64,000 nucleotides of DNA from Talinum fruticosum (lineage: Eukaryota; Streptophyta; Magnoliopsida; Caryophyllales; Talinaceae): NCBI GenBank assembly GCA_021018815.1, contig JAITYX010000026.1, positions 2,790,001 through 2,854,000 on the forward strand. Direction: 5' to 3'. This document shows positions 23,354-34,964 of the stretch, piece by piece. The position numbers and the translations under genes were made by a program. The notes below the pieces were generated by a model, which worked only from the letters and a program-made list of their open reading frames with translations, had not been told where the DNA came from and made no database searches. Each line of letters opens with the position of its first letter. Position 1 is the first letter of the stretch.

Positions 23354-24890
23354 TTAAGCATTTAACATACAAAGCTCATTCCTAATAAAGCAAAATTGAT
23401 CCTCACTAAGTGGTTTAGTAAAGATATCAGCTAATTGAAGATTGGTAGGAATAAATTTAAGTTCAATATCTCCTTTCTCATAATGGTTTCTTAGGAAATG
23501 ATACCGACCTCAATCTGTTTCGTCTTTGAGTGCTTGAACTGGATTTTGGTGATGCTGATTGCACTACGATTATCACACTTGATTGGAACTGATTTGAAAG
23601 AAAGTCCAAGATCTTTCAAGTGTTACTTTATCCATAAAATCTGAGCACAACATGCTCCAGCTGCAATATACTCAGCCTCGGCGAGTTGATAGAGCTACTG
23701 AGTTTTGCTTCTTTGAGTGCAAAGATATTAAGGATTGACCCAGAAATTGGCAAGCTCCTGAGGTGCTCTTTCTATCAACTTTGTATCCAGGGTAATCGGC
23801 ATCCGAGTATCCAGTGAGAGTCGGTTCCGAGTCTCCGAAGTACCATAGACCTAAAATCATAGTCCCTATAAGATATCTGAATATTCTCTTCACCGCGAGT
23901 GAGATGTGATTCTTTTGGATTAGCTTGGAATCTTGTGCATAGACAGACACTAAACATTATATCTGGTCTACTGGAAGTAAGATATAGCAAAGATCTAATC
24001 ATACCTCGATAGAGTTTCGATCTATTGCTTTACCTTTTTCGTCTAAGTCCGGTTTCAAGCTCACTGCTCATAGGTGTTCGCTGCATGCTTCGCATCTTGA
24101 AGTTTATACTTTTTCAGCAGCTCCTTGGTGTACTTTGATTGATGGACATAGATTCCATCTTTGTCTTGCTTGATTTGTAGACCAAGGAAGAAGTTGAGTT
24201 CTCCCATCATACTCATTTGAAATTCCTATCTCATTAACTCGGAAAAATCTCGACACAAAATTTCATTCAGTAGCTCCAACAATTATGTCATCAACATATA
24301 TCTGAGCGATAAGGAAATCTTTCCCCTTGGTTTTTATAAAGAGAGTCTTGTCGATCTGACCTCTTCTAAAATCATTTTGAACCAAGAAATTGCTCGAGTC
24401 TTTCATACCAAGCTCACGGGTGCTTGTTTAAGACCATAAAGAGCTTTTTGAAGCTTGAAAACATGATTTGGAAAATCTGAGTTTTCAAATCCAGAGGGCT
24501 GCTCAACATAGACTTCCTCTTCGATAAAACCATTGAGAAAAGCACACTTAACATCCATTTGATATAACTTGATATTCATGCTAGATGCAAATGCCAACAG
24601 AATTCTAATGGCTTCATTCGGCTACAGGTGCAAAGGTTTCCCCACAATCAATCCCTTCTTCCTGATTGTAACCTTGAGCCACAAGTCTAGCCTTGTTTCG
24701 ACTACCAATCCACCTTCATCCAGTTTGTTCTTGAAAACCCACTTGGTTCCTATGACTGCGTGGTCGGAAGGTCGTTTGGTCGAAGTCCAGACTTGGTTTC
24801 TTTCAAATTGATTAAGTTCCTCTTGCATGGCCTCTACCCATTCGAGGTTTATTTAGGGCTTCTAGTGCATTTTTAGGTTCGAGTTAATGA
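23354..24890 (-). pseudogene. S3 reverse transcriptase and RNase H
   Basis: Minus-strand similarity begins near 24860 with MQEELNQFERNQVW and [13 protein letters not shown]. It continues with MDVKCAFLNGFIEEEVYVEQP and LQKALYGLKQAP (24403-24597). The catalytic motif is intact as IYVDDIIVGATE near 24290. RNase H follows with YSDADYPGYKVDRKSTSGAC (about 23790) and the CDNQSAI and FTKPLSEDR blocks down to the stop at 23354. Frameshifts and stops near 24600, 24370, 24240 and 24000 break the frame. Confidence 0.9.
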
Positions 24891-25224
24891 AATGAATGCA
24901 GTGAATGCACATAAATTCTAAAGAGAGGAATGAGTTCTTACCCCACTTGTTGATATCGAGATAATATGTTTTCTAGTGGATGACTAGAAGCATACTTGAA
25001 TGCTCTACCTGTTCTATAATTCACCGGATCCGTAGGCTGAATTGCTTGATCTTTAGAAGCTTATTCTGAGTGATTCTATTCATCAGATTGTCCTTCATCA
25101 TTCCGAGCGGGTTCTTGAGTTGTCTCATTCCGAGTCACTTCGTTACGAGTGTCTTCATTCTAAGCTGGTTGGGTTTGATTCCTAATAGGCTCGTTTTCAT
25201 CATGATTATCATTTCTGCTGAGCT

Positions 25225-26330
25225 TTAGGTCCGAGAATGTTGACTCACTTGATTTTTCTGTTCAAGTTCATCAAACACAACGTGGATGCTTTCTTCCACT
25301 TTGTTAGTTCTCTTATTGAAAATGCGATAAGCTTTACTATGAGATGAATAACCCAGAAAAATACCTTCATCTGGCCGAGCATCAAACTTGGTCGAGATCT
25401 TTACCATTGTTGTGAACAAAACACTTACATCCGAAGGGTTTGAAGTATGAAATATTGGGTTTCTTCCCTTTGTAGAGCTCATACGGTGTTTTCTTCGAAT
25501 GGGTCCGATGAGGCATCTGTTCAAGGTGTAGTTGGCGGTGTTGACTGCCTCGGCCCAGAAATAGTAGGGTAGATTATGTTCAATCATCATTGTTGTAGCT
25601 ATTTCTTCAAGAGTTCTATTCTTTCTCTCCACTACTCCATTACGTTGAGGAGTTCTTGGTGCTTGAGAAGTTGTGGGAGATGCCATTCTTGTCACAAAAC
25701 TTTACAAATTCCGAGTAGTCGAACTCCCTACCATGGTCGGTTCAAATTCTTTGAATCGAATCTGAGACTCAATTTGGATTTTCTGCAGAGCTTGCTTGAA
25801 CTCTTTGAATGCTTCATTTTTGTTCTTAAGAAAACACACCCAGGTAAATCGTGAGTAATAATCAACAATAACAAGTACATATGATTTACCTCCAAGACTT
25901 TTAACGAGGATTTCACCACATAGGTCCATATGTAGCATTTCAAGCACCTTGGATGTGAGAACTGTGTTAAGAGATTTGAAAGATGATCTGACTTGTTTCC
26001 TTTTGTGCAAGCTTCACAAATCTTATCTTTCTTAAAAGCACAATTAGGCAATCCTCCGACTAAACCATGAGATGTCAAATTCTTAATAGTATGCACGCTA
26101 ACATGACCTAATCTACGATGCCATGTCCATGAGTCATCAAGAAGTGATGCTTTTAAACAAGATAGATTCGACTCGGGTCGAAAGAGGAATAATGTAAGTG
26201 TTACCTCGATCTCTTACCTGAGAGCTTTATCTCCTTGGTAGCGTCATCGAAATGTAACGAGTTGGTTTGAGTGAATCTTACCTCTTGACCTTTATCACAC
26301 AATTGAGAAATGCTAAGCGGGTTGTACTTT
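25225..26330 (-). pseudogene. S3 integrase
   Basis: The zinc-binding head has HTIKNLTSHGLVGGLPNCAF and CEACTKG (26000-26100). The core has LHMDLCGE, LVIVDYYSRFTWVCFLKNKN and, after frame changes, the region of the second aspartate near 25740. QRNGVVERKNRTLEE supplies the glutamate near 25630. The C-terminal part has YKGRNP-like and DEGIFLGYSSHSKAYRIFN motifs (25270-25400). Broken into at least three frames. Confidence 0.88.
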
Positions 26331-26339
26331 AATCCTTTG

Positions 26340-26600
26340 ACAAGCTATCTTGGGCTGACTAGATTTCCTCCCTTTCCAATCTTGCCTATCCTAATTATCT
26401 TGCCTTTGCTTTGTCATCTCCAAATGTGACTTTTCCTCCTTTGTACTCTTCTAACTCGGAAAAGAGTTCTAAGTCTCTCGACATGTGGCGTAAGCATCCA
26501 CCGTCCAGTACCAATGCCCTTTTGATCTTTTACGAGTGGCCTGCAAAACATAAACAAACTAACCCTTCTCAATTCCTCTAACGAACCCAGTAACACCTTT
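26340..26600 (-). pseudogene. S3 aspartic protease region
   Basis: It corresponds to the DSG-containing segment of S2 (5880-6070), but the sequence is split between frames. The downstream VTFGD-like and SISQLCDKG parts are near 26430 and 26300. Confidence 0.7.
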
Positions 26601-26659
26601 TACTTGAGGTCCTTTTACGAGGAAGAAGGTTTTCGGAACCAGATTTGAATGACTTTGGA

Positions 26660-28377
26660 TCCGGTCCGATTACTGAGTCTTCCGTTTAGAGAATTGAGTT
26701 TGTGTCTCTTTCTTTTGATAAACTTTTCTTTTATAAATCGATGGAGATGGTTTTCTCCTATAAGTTGGTCTGGGCTCTATCCTCCTTTCATTTTTATGTA
26801 TGAGACCATGCTCGGCCTTCCTGAACTTTACGAGTTCTAGAATCCTTTTTGAAAAGCTCCGAGTAGGAATTGGATTCCTCCTCTTTGTTAAAACCAAGAC
26901 CTTCTTTTCTGAAGGAGAAGCATTGAGATCCCAAGAGCATATCAAGGTTCTTCGACCTTGAGTAAACTTTAAAACAAGATCTTGAGACTTGTTGAGCTTT
27001 TGCTTTAGTTGCTCATTTTCTTTTACGAGTAACTCGGACTTAGTCTCATTGGATTGAGCACTAGTATTGAGTTCTCTCGAGTGTAAGTCTCGGTTTTCCA
27101 ACTCAATTTTTAAAGAAATGCTCTCGGAAGAAATTGACTCAAGTTGTTCTCTAAACTGAGAAGAATCAGAATTGGACTTCTCTTCCAAAGTGAAAATATA
27201 CTTAGCTAAGTCAACTTTGGAGAATTTAAAAAAGTATTCAATTACCTCTTGAGGATTTGCTTCCTGATTGTACGATTGATCGTAGTGTCGACTCTGTTTC
27301 CACTCTTGACTCGAGAAAGTGCCATCGAGACACTTTGAGTCATCCGAGTCCTAGTTATCTTCTGATGAGTCCTCATTACTCCATGTGGCCATCATAGCCT
27401 TTTTCTTCTTTCTGTCCCTTTTTCTCTTTGGACGAGTCTTTGACTATGTGTTCCTTGCTTGCCACATTCAAAACAGCCGGAGTTCTTAGACAAAGATAAC
27501 TTTGAAGGGGAAGAGTATTTACCTTTTCTATCCTTCTTGTCTTTCTTGTAGAACTTTTCTTTTGGCTGCTTATCCTATCTCTTGTGCTTCATCATTCTCT
27601 TGAAGCCTCTAGCAATAAGTGCCATGGGATCCTCTTCGAGTCCGATGAACTCAGATTTTCTTATCCGGTTTACGAGGCTTTCGGTGCAATGTTCTTTTTG
27701 GTGCTGACCTCTACGTCCTCCTCTTCCAGGTGGATCTCATGGGTGAGAAGCTTCCCAATGAGTTCATCTAGCTTTAGTAGAGACAAGTTCCGAGCCTCTT
27801 CGATAGTTGTCACTTTGGGACCCCATCTTTTCTTGGGTAGGCTTACGAGTATCTTTACGCACATTTCCTCGTGGGAGATCTTTTTACCCAGAGATTTGAG
27901 ATTGTTGGTAATCTCGATAAATCGAATGAACATCCGAGTGATGTTTTCTTCCGGCTTCATCTTGAACAGCTCATATTTATGAAGATATTGGCTTATCTTT
28001 GCTTGTCGACCTCGCTTGTGCCTTCATAAGTGTTGACAAGTATGTCCCACACTTCTTTGGCTGTGTCATAGGCTGACACTCGGTTCTATTCTTTTGAGTT
28101 GATGGCGCACATTAGAATGCTCATCGCCTTGAAGTTCTTTCGAACTTTTACGCTTTATCATCTGTGAACTCGGCCTTTGTCTTGGAGTACGAGTCTTGTT
28201 TCTTCCGTCTACATAGGAATGTAGTTGCCTACTTGTATGATGTTCCAAACATCCTCATCATGATCTAGTAGAAAACATTCCATGAGTTTCTTCCGAGTGG
28301 ATGAAGTTAGATCCTTTGAACTTTGATGGTCTGCTGGAAGATCTTCCTTCATCGAACTCTCCATTGTTTTGAGCCAT
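26660..28377 (-). pseudogene. S3 gag, nearly full length but broken
   Basis: The ATG at 28377 follows the primer-binding site. After the start, the UBN2 gag core appears at 27670-27960 as MKPEENITRMFIRFIEITNN, then ILVSLPKKRWGPKVTTIEEA. A zinc knuckle-like CFECGKQGTH lies near 27470, without a clear final cysteine and with one extra residue before the histidine. A coiled, polar stretch with QLESISSESISLKIELENRD follows (26670-27188). Stops and frame changes occur near 28300, 28100, 27400 and 26920. Gag would package element RNA. Confidence 0.85.
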
Positions 28378-28421
28378 TTGATCTTTAAACCTTTGGATGG
28401 TTACATCCTTTACGAAAGACT

Positions 28422-28435
28422 AGGCTCGATACCAA
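28422..28435 (-). other. Primer-binding site of S3
   Basis: On the minus strand this reads TTGGTATCGAGCC, next to the 5' LTR end, matching initiator methionine tRNA with little change. Confidence 0.8.
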
Positions 28436-28436
28436 T

Positions 28437-30051
28437 TAAAGGTTTGCTCTTGGAGAGTATAAGTCACCCTAGAGGGGGTGAATAGGGTGATGAGAAAACT
28501 TGCTTGAAAATTAAAACATATATGAATGCGAGGTGAGTGAGATGCAAGGATAAACTCGAAAAGCATTAACTCATAATTCGAGTGCAAAGTGAAGAAGCAA
28601 ATTAAATGACGCTTTAATACTGTTGCGAGTCCAGAATCCACTCGGAAGAGTATAACTCGGAAAGTATGTGGAAACCTTCCTGAGGCGAGAAAACCACGGA
28701 CCGTGCTAATCCGAACACGAAGTCAAATCCACTATTTTGAGTCCACAAAATACGAGTAGGCTGACTTGACCTGAGTTGCTCCCTTAAACAACTCCTTACA
28801 AGTTTTTCCTAGACTCGAAATTAACTTATCTAATCTAGTACTTCCTAACCGAGATCACCCTTACAGTTAGGGACAAGCGAGCTGAGTTAACCCTTACAGC
28901 TCGGTCAAGGGACCTTACTTAGAGAGTAAGAAAGAGAGTGTTTGTAGTCGAGTACAAGACCTTACAACTCATAAAGTTATTAAATACGGAATTGGAGTTG
29001 TAAGTAGAAGATTGAGAATGAATACAATGGCCTTTTGCTCAAGTATGTGTATTAACAATAGATTCGGCAATCTTCAAGTCTTGAAAGTTTGGCTTCTATT
29101 TATAGGTGACCAAGCAGCTTAACCGTTGTGTCCATCTTCCGACTGGAAGTCCTTTATGACCGTTGTAGAGGATTTTACGAGTCACTCGGAAAATATCCGT
29201 TGAGATATGAACATTGAGCAACGGTTCTTGACTCCTTTGGAAGTCCCAAAATCATTGGTACTGTCTTTAAAAATAAGGCGGAAACCATCGTTGAGCTTAG
29301 TGTTGCGGATTTCCAATTTTGGAAATAGACAATCCGACACGATTGTGCGGGACTAGGTCGGAGGTGGAAAAACCTTGTCTGCTTGGTGATTTGACGTCTT
29401 GAAGCCGGTTACTTTTTAGTTCAAAATTAGGATAGCCTCGTTTAAATAACTCTGCAAAAGTAAATCAATTTAGTTCTCAAAGTATAAAATACTTTGGTCT
29501 AAGATTAGACATAGATAATAACGTAATTAATATAATTAAGTGACTAATTATCTCGATCGGAAAAGGAATGGAATTTTCTGAGTTTAATATACGTGAGGCT
29601 CAAATTCCATCCGAGTCAATCTAAGTTAGAATCAAGTTAGATAAAGAATATCGGAGTAAACAAACTTGATCTAGATTAAACGAGGTTCAAACTAAATAAG
29701 ATGACTTGGAATAGAGAATTATCAGTGTGATTCCTGTAACATGAAGTCGGACGTGAGTTTATGTGCGTGAACAAAAGTGTTTGAACATGCGATATACCCG
29801 AGTGTTGAGTGACTCGGAGCCGAGTGTAAATAGGCATGTAGGCGTAAGCTTTACGAGTCGATCGATCGATCGAAACTATCGGAAACATATATTGTAAATT
29901 CTATAACACTTAGAGAAAATGCTATATCACACGGAAAAGTTTCTAATGCACATGGAATGGCTTGGAATCAAAACTCTACATGAGAAGAAGTCTCATACCC
30001 GATTCCTCGATGGAACTCGAGAAAAGTGTAAGTTTAAAGTCCGAGTCTTCA
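28437..30051 (-). repeat. 5' LTR of S3
   Basis: The 1615-bp LTR starts TGAAGACTCGGAC at 30051 and ends at 28437 on the minus strand. Its TATA box (29096-29104 on the plus strand as CTATTTATA) is intact. It closely matches the interrupted 3' LTR, including the block near 16312-16900, which points to a fairly recent insertion. Confidence 0.9.
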
Positions 30052-30056
30052 CAAAT

Positions 30057-30707
30057 GAACCACGCCTTGTTTATATAGAACATGCCGATTCATCGAAATC
30101 AAATCAATCCCATGGAAAAAATATTCTCGACAAGGACAACACTTCATTGTTGTCCGACGGGTTCCATCGGGAAACCCGTCGGACAACAGCCCATTTCTAT
30201 TACCCCTGCGAATTGCTGACCATTTTCCGGGATGGGGGGACAAAAATGGTTCCGTTATCCGACGGGTTTCCCGATGGAACTCGTCAAACAACGAGTCATT
30301 TTCTGCCCCCTCTGGAAAAGCTTCCGCTTTTCCCGAGTGGATAAAAATGCATGTTGTCCGACGGGTTCCCAGATGGAAACTTTCATACAGTAAGCCATTT
30401 TTGTCCTCGACGAGACATCTGTCGAGGATATGACAAATGTCACTGTCGTCGAACTACGATGCTTTTTATCACGTTCTCCGAGCAAATTCTACAACCTTCT
30501 ATAAAAGTTTTTGGGCACTTGTTCACCGACGATTTTTTCATCGAGTTCCCATGGGTCCTTTAGATCTCGAGGCAAAACCAACAATGAACAGATGCATAAA
30601 AATAAAATTTTTGGCGTCGGTTATCGTCCGAATAGTCGTTGGATTGTCCGACGGGTTAGTGACTCGATGGATGCCGATAGTCGGTATTAGCATGCATTTT
30701 TGTAGTG
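30057..30707 (-). repeat. 5' terminus and subterminal repeats of CACTA E1
   Basis: On the minus strand the terminus is CACTACAAAAATGC at 30707. Inside lie at least four copies of TTGTCCGACGGGTT or close variants (near 30149, 30257, 30354, 30647). One copy forms a 15-bp perfect inverted repeat (30149-30163 with 30173-30187, 9-base loop). In En/Spm such subterminal repeats bind the element-encoded TNPA protein. No TNPA-like gene is recognisable here. The open frames in this stretch are not supported as genes. Confidence 0.8.
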
Positions 30708-31240
30708 TCGAGACCGAGTGCTCGGGATAATGAGGCCGAGTCCGAGTCACACGGAATAGAGAATGAGAAGCCGAAAAGGAAGCTTAAAGAGTCTCAATAG
30801 CTTATTTTCAAACCGACTCAAAGTCGGAAAAACCTTGATCTTCTACTAGGCTCTCGGTGTGTCTCATTCAGGAAAGAAGGACTTGGTTACAATGTTGAAA
30901 AGGAATCTAATTCCTACTCTAGTCTTTTCGAAACTGATTCCGGAACTCGTAAGGTTCAAGAAGGCTGAGCATGGTCCTATTCATACAAATGAAAAGAGGA
31001 CTGAGCCCGAGATAAGTTTACAAGAAAAACCTTATCCACCTGTTTACAAAAGAAAAGATTTTAGACTAAGGTTTTTAGAAAGAAGACTCAAAATCATACC
31101 AAACCCAAAATCATTGAAATCGGGTTCCTAAAAGCGTTCTTCCTTAGAAAAAGACCCCAATAAAAGGAGTTACTTGGGTTTGTAAGAACGAAGTGAGAAA
31201 GGTTAGTTTGTTTCTACGTTTGTTGGTGACTTAGAAAAAG
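30708..31240 (+). pseudogene. S1 gag, C-terminal part
   Basis: It aligns with the polar C-terminal part of S3 gag (PTLVFSKLIPELVRFKKAEHGPIH, near 30920) and with the short basic FLERRLK stretch before the protease. It is broken by stops. The N-terminal part is presumably the piece at 1321. Confidence 0.7.
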
Positions 31241-31505
31241 AAGGGTCACTCGGTACTTAGACAGTGGCTACTCACGTCACATGTCTACAGATTCAAGGCT
31301 CTTCTCCGAGTTAGAAGATCCGAAAGGAGGCAAAGTCACTTTTGGAGACAATAGCAAAGGCAAGATAGTAAGGATTAGCAAGATTGGTCAAGGAAACAAC
31401 TCGGTTAGGCCAGTCTACCTTGTCAAAGGGTTTAAATACAAACTCCTTAGCATTTCTCAGCTATGTGACAAAGGCCAAGAGTTAAAATTCACTTAGACCA
31501 ACTAC
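31236..31505 (+). pseudogene. S1 aspartic protease region
   Basis: RYLDSGYSRHMSTDSRLF carries the DSG triplet, followed by GGKVTFGDNSKGKIVRISKIG and LLSISQLCDKGQELKF. The frame is open from 31281 to 31496 and was entered by a frame change. Confidence 0.85.
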
Positions 31506-31559
31506 TACATTTCTTATGCAATTACCAAAGAGACAAAGCTCTCGAGTCCGAGGTCGGGT

Positions 31560-32560
31560 AACACATATACTATTCCTCTGTCAGATTCTAGTTAGAATTT
31601 ATCTTGCTTGAAAGCATCTTTGAATGATGATTCATGGACATGGCATCGTAGCCTAGGCCACATTAGTATGCATATTATTAAGAAACTTGCATCTCATGGA
31701 TTAGTTAGGGGATTACCTAACTGTGCATTTAAGAAAGATAAAATCTATGAAGCATGCACAAAAGGAAAGTAAGTCAGGTCATCTTTCAAACCACTCAAAA
31801 CTATGTCTACATCCAAAGTGCTTTAATTAGTTCATATGGATTTGTGTGGTGAAATTCCTGTGAAAAGCTTAGGAGGTAAATCTTATGTGCTTGTCATTGT
31901 TGATGATTTTTCACGATTTACCCGGGTGTGTTTTCCGAAGAACAAGAATGAAGCATTCAAAGATTTCACTAAGATCTACAAGAAAATTCAAGTTGAGTCT
32001 CGGATCTGAAATCAAAAGGATTCGAACCGACCATGGAAGGGAGGTTGACTATTCGGAATTTGCAGATTTACGTGATAAGAATGAGATTTCTCATAACTTC
32101 TTTGCAACAATAACTCCTCAACAAAATGGAGTAGTGGAAAGAAAGAATAGAACTCTTGAAGAAATAGGAAGGACCATGATGATTGAAAATGATCTACCTT
32201 ACTATTTCTAGAGCTGAGGCAGATCAACACAGACAAACTATACACTCAACGGATGCCTCATCGGACCCATTTTGAAGAAGACACCCTATGAGCTGTACAA
32301 AGGAAAGAAGCCCACCATTTCTTACTTCAGACCATTTGGATATAAATGTTTCCGCACAATAATGCTAAGGAACATCTAACTAAGCCTCGATGCTAGGTGA
32401 GATGAAGGTATAATTCTAGGTTACTCATCTTATAGTCAAGCTTGTCGAGTATTTAACAAAAGGACTAACAAAGTGGAAGAAAGTATCCACATTGTCTTTA
32501 ATGAGATTGATCTTGGCAGGATAAGTGAATCCACATTCTCATATCCGAACCTTAACAGAG
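31560..32560 (+). pseudogene. S1 integrase
   Basis: The head has the WHRSLGHISMHIIKKLASHG block (about 31650) and CTKG. The core has VIVDDFSRFTRVCF, IRTDHGREVDYSEFADL (about 32010) and QQNGVVERKNRTLEEIG (about 32125), with D, D and E present. After a stop near 32209, the KTPYELYKGKKPTISYFRPFG block and a shifted LGYSS block follow. Stops and frame changes throughout. Confidence 0.88.
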
Positions 32561-32879
32561 ACGAAGATGATCTTGCTTAAGCGAGCTTAGAGAGAGTCAA
32601 AACGGAAGAATTGAGATACCTCAAACTATGGCAACTCGAGAATGAACCAACTCAGAATGAACAAACTCAAGAGCTAGCTCGGAATCGCTGAAAAACAAGC
32701 CAATACGGAGACTCGAGCATGATCAACCAACCGAAGATCAGCCTATTCAACCAACAAACTTGGTGAATGAGAGGATAGGTAGAATTTTCAAATATGTATC
32801 TAGTCATCCACATGAGAATGTACTTTCCGATATCAACAGTGGGTAAGAACTCATTCTTCTTTGCAAAATCTGTGTACAT

Positions 32880-34405
32880 TCTCTACATTCATATCATTAA
32901 CTAAACCCAAAGATGCACTACAGGCCCTAAATAAACCTGAATGGGTAGAGGCCATGCAAGAAGAGCTTAATCAATTTGAAAGAAACCAAGTCCGAACGCT
33001 GACCAAACGACCCTCTCACCACCCAATAATAGGAACCAAATGAGTTTTCAAGAATAAACTGGATGAGGAAGGGTAGACTAGTTGCTCAAGGGATACAACC
33101 AAGAGAAAGGAATTGATTGTGGGGAAACCTTTGCACCTGTTGCTAGGATTAAGGCAATCAAAATTCTTTTAGCATTTGCATCGAGCATGAACATCAAACT
33201 TTATTAGATGGATGTCAAATGTGCATTTCTCAATGGTTTTATTCAAGAAGAGGTTTATGTTGAGCAACCCCTGGATTCGAAAACTCGAAATTTTCAAATC
33301 ATGTTTTCAAGTTACAAAAGGCTTTATATAGTCCTAAACAAGCTCCCAGAGCTTGGTATGAAACACTAAGCGGTTGCTTGGTTGAAAATGATTTCAAAAG
33401 AGGTCAGATTGACAAAACACTTTTCATAAAAACCAAGGGGAATGATTTTCTTATCATTCGGATATATGTTGATGATATCATTTTGGGAGCTACTAATGAA
33501 ACTCTATGCCAAGAGTTTTCTAAGTTGATGAGACAAGAGTTCCAAATGAGTATGATGGGAGAACTCAATTTCTTTCTTTGTCTACAAATCAAACAAGATA
33601 AGGATGACATTTATGTTCATCAATCTAAGTATACCGAGGAGTTATTGAAGAAGTACAAGTTATAAGATGTGAAGCACACCGCAACACCTATGAGTAGCGA
33701 GTTTGAAACCGGACTTAGACGAGAAAGGTAAAGCTATAGATTAGAAACTCTACAGAGGTATGATTCGATCTCTACTCTATCTCACATCTAGTAGGCCGGA
33801 TATCATGTTCAGTGTCTACCTTTGTGTAAGATTTCAAGCTAATCCAAAAGAATCACATCTCACTGCCGTGAAGAGAATTTTCGATATCTTACAGAGGCTC
33901 ATAATCTTGGTCTATGGTTTTCAAAAGACTCATAATCGACTCTCACTAGATACTCGGATGTTGACTATGCTGGATACAAGGTTGATAGAAAGAGGATATC
34001 GAAGCATGTCAATTTCGGGACAATCCTTCATCTCTTGGCATTCAAAGAAACAGAACTCAATTGCTCGTCAACTCGCTGAAGCTTAGTACATTGCAGCTGG
34101 AGCTTACTCGTGCTCGATTCTCCGGATCAAGCAGCAGTTGAAGGATCTTGGACTATCATTCACATCTGTTCCAATCAAGTGTGACAATCAAAGTGCAATC
34201 AGCATCACTAAGAATCCAATTCAAGCACTCAAAGACTAAGCATATTGAGGTCAAGTATCACTTTCTAAGAGACCATTCTTAAAAAGGTGATATTGAGCTT
34301 GAATTTATTCCTACTAAATTTCGGTTAGCTGATATTTTCACTAAGCCTCTTAGTGAGGATTAGTTTTTCTTTATTAGGAATGAGCTTGGCATGATTAATA
34401 CATGA
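32880..34405 (+). pseudogene. S1 reverse transcriptase and RNase H
   Basis: It starts ALQALNKPEWVEAMQEELNQF (32920-33000). The DVKCAFLNGFIQEEVYVEQP block is near 33210. The catalytic IYVDDIILGATN is intact (33462-33500), followed by MSMMGELNFFLCLQIKQDKDDIYVHQSKYTEELLKKYK in one open frame. RNase H (33760-34405) has GYRSMSISGQSFISWHSKKQN, CDNQSAI and the final LSED block, with frameshifts. The stop at 34405 matches the end in S2. Confidence 0.9.
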
Positions 34406-34801
34406 TTATATGATTATTGTTTGAATTATTCTTTCATGATTATGTGTTATGTGCTTTGATTGAATAATAAGTGGATCAGTTGAATCATAATGAAACTGAG
34501 CTATGAGTCATTAGTATCCCGAGTGTTCTTAGTCGAGTCGGAAAATCCTACTAAGTCGGGCTCAATTTATGAGCAAAATGGACATCAAAATACTAAGGTC
34601 ATCTCTAGATAAATGGAGAATCTCATAATTGTTTTCGAAAACTCTTTCTTCTCTCTCCTTGTAACGTGTTTCGATCGGTAAAAACTAGCCGTTGGAAGAA
34701 AGTCTGTTGGAAAACTAGCCATTACAGATGTAAAGCGACAAAACGGTTTGAGAACCGTTGCTTGGGTTTTGGGTCGAAAGAAGGTTGGAAGTCTTTTCTG
34801 C

Positions 34802-34809
34802 TATAAATA
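34802..34809 (+). promoter_or_regulatory. TATA box before the S1 third ORF
   Basis: TATAAATA in 'tctgctataaataacacccc' lies 163 bases before the ATG at 34965. It corresponds in position to the box at 9410 in S2. Confidence 0.6.
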
Positions 34810-34891
34810 ACACCCCTTCACTTTCTTCTCTTCACTTTACCTATTGTTTACTCACTTTCTTTACTCTCAACACTCTCTTGCTTACTCACGC

Positions 34892-34892
34892 T

Positions 34893-34938
<46 letters not shown>
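34892..34938 (+). repeat. (CT)n microsatellite in the third-ORF leader
   Basis: About 23 CT units lie between the TATA box and the ATG of the third ORF. The Ser/Leu and Arg/Glu repeat frames over it are artefacts. S2 has a shorter CT-rich stretch in the same place (9525-9560). Confidence 0.95.
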
Positions 34939-34947
<9 letters not shown>

Positions 34948-34964
34948 TTCTCCACTCTTTAAAT

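Larger units (their letters stand above)
16312..30051 (-). mobile_element. Full-length Sirevirus-like copia element S3 (minus strand)
   Basis: A perfect 5-bp duplication CAAAT (16307-16311 and 30052-30056) brackets the element. It spans 13.7 kb, or 10.9 kb without the solo LTR G1. On the minus strand the order is 5' LTR, primer-binding site, gag, protease, integrase, RT/RNase H, third ORF, polypurine tract and 3' LTR. The LTRs are 1615 and, without G1, about 1606 bp. Its gag is the most complete of the copies. Frameshifts and stops still break the coding regions. Confidence 0.9.
3028..30707 (-). mobile_element. CACTA (En/Spm) element E1, split by two copia elements
   Basis: On the minus strand the element starts at 30707 with CACTACAAAAATGC. 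A 651-bp subterminal repeat region follows (30057-30707), then leader sequence (about 14670-16311), then TNP2 coding (12693-14668 and 3028-3467). Copia element S3 (16312-30051) and copia element S2 (3468-12692) split it. Taken without these, about 4.7 kb remains, and the 3' end is missing. Right of the terminus the sequence is copia gag, so E1 lies in S1. The joining of the pieces rests on protein continuity across S2 and on the CAAAT duplication around S3. Confidence 0.75.

Noticed and set aside
30049..30750. Several overlapping frames on both strands
   Set aside because: They lie in the inverted subterminal repeats of CACTA E1, which give similar frames on both strands.
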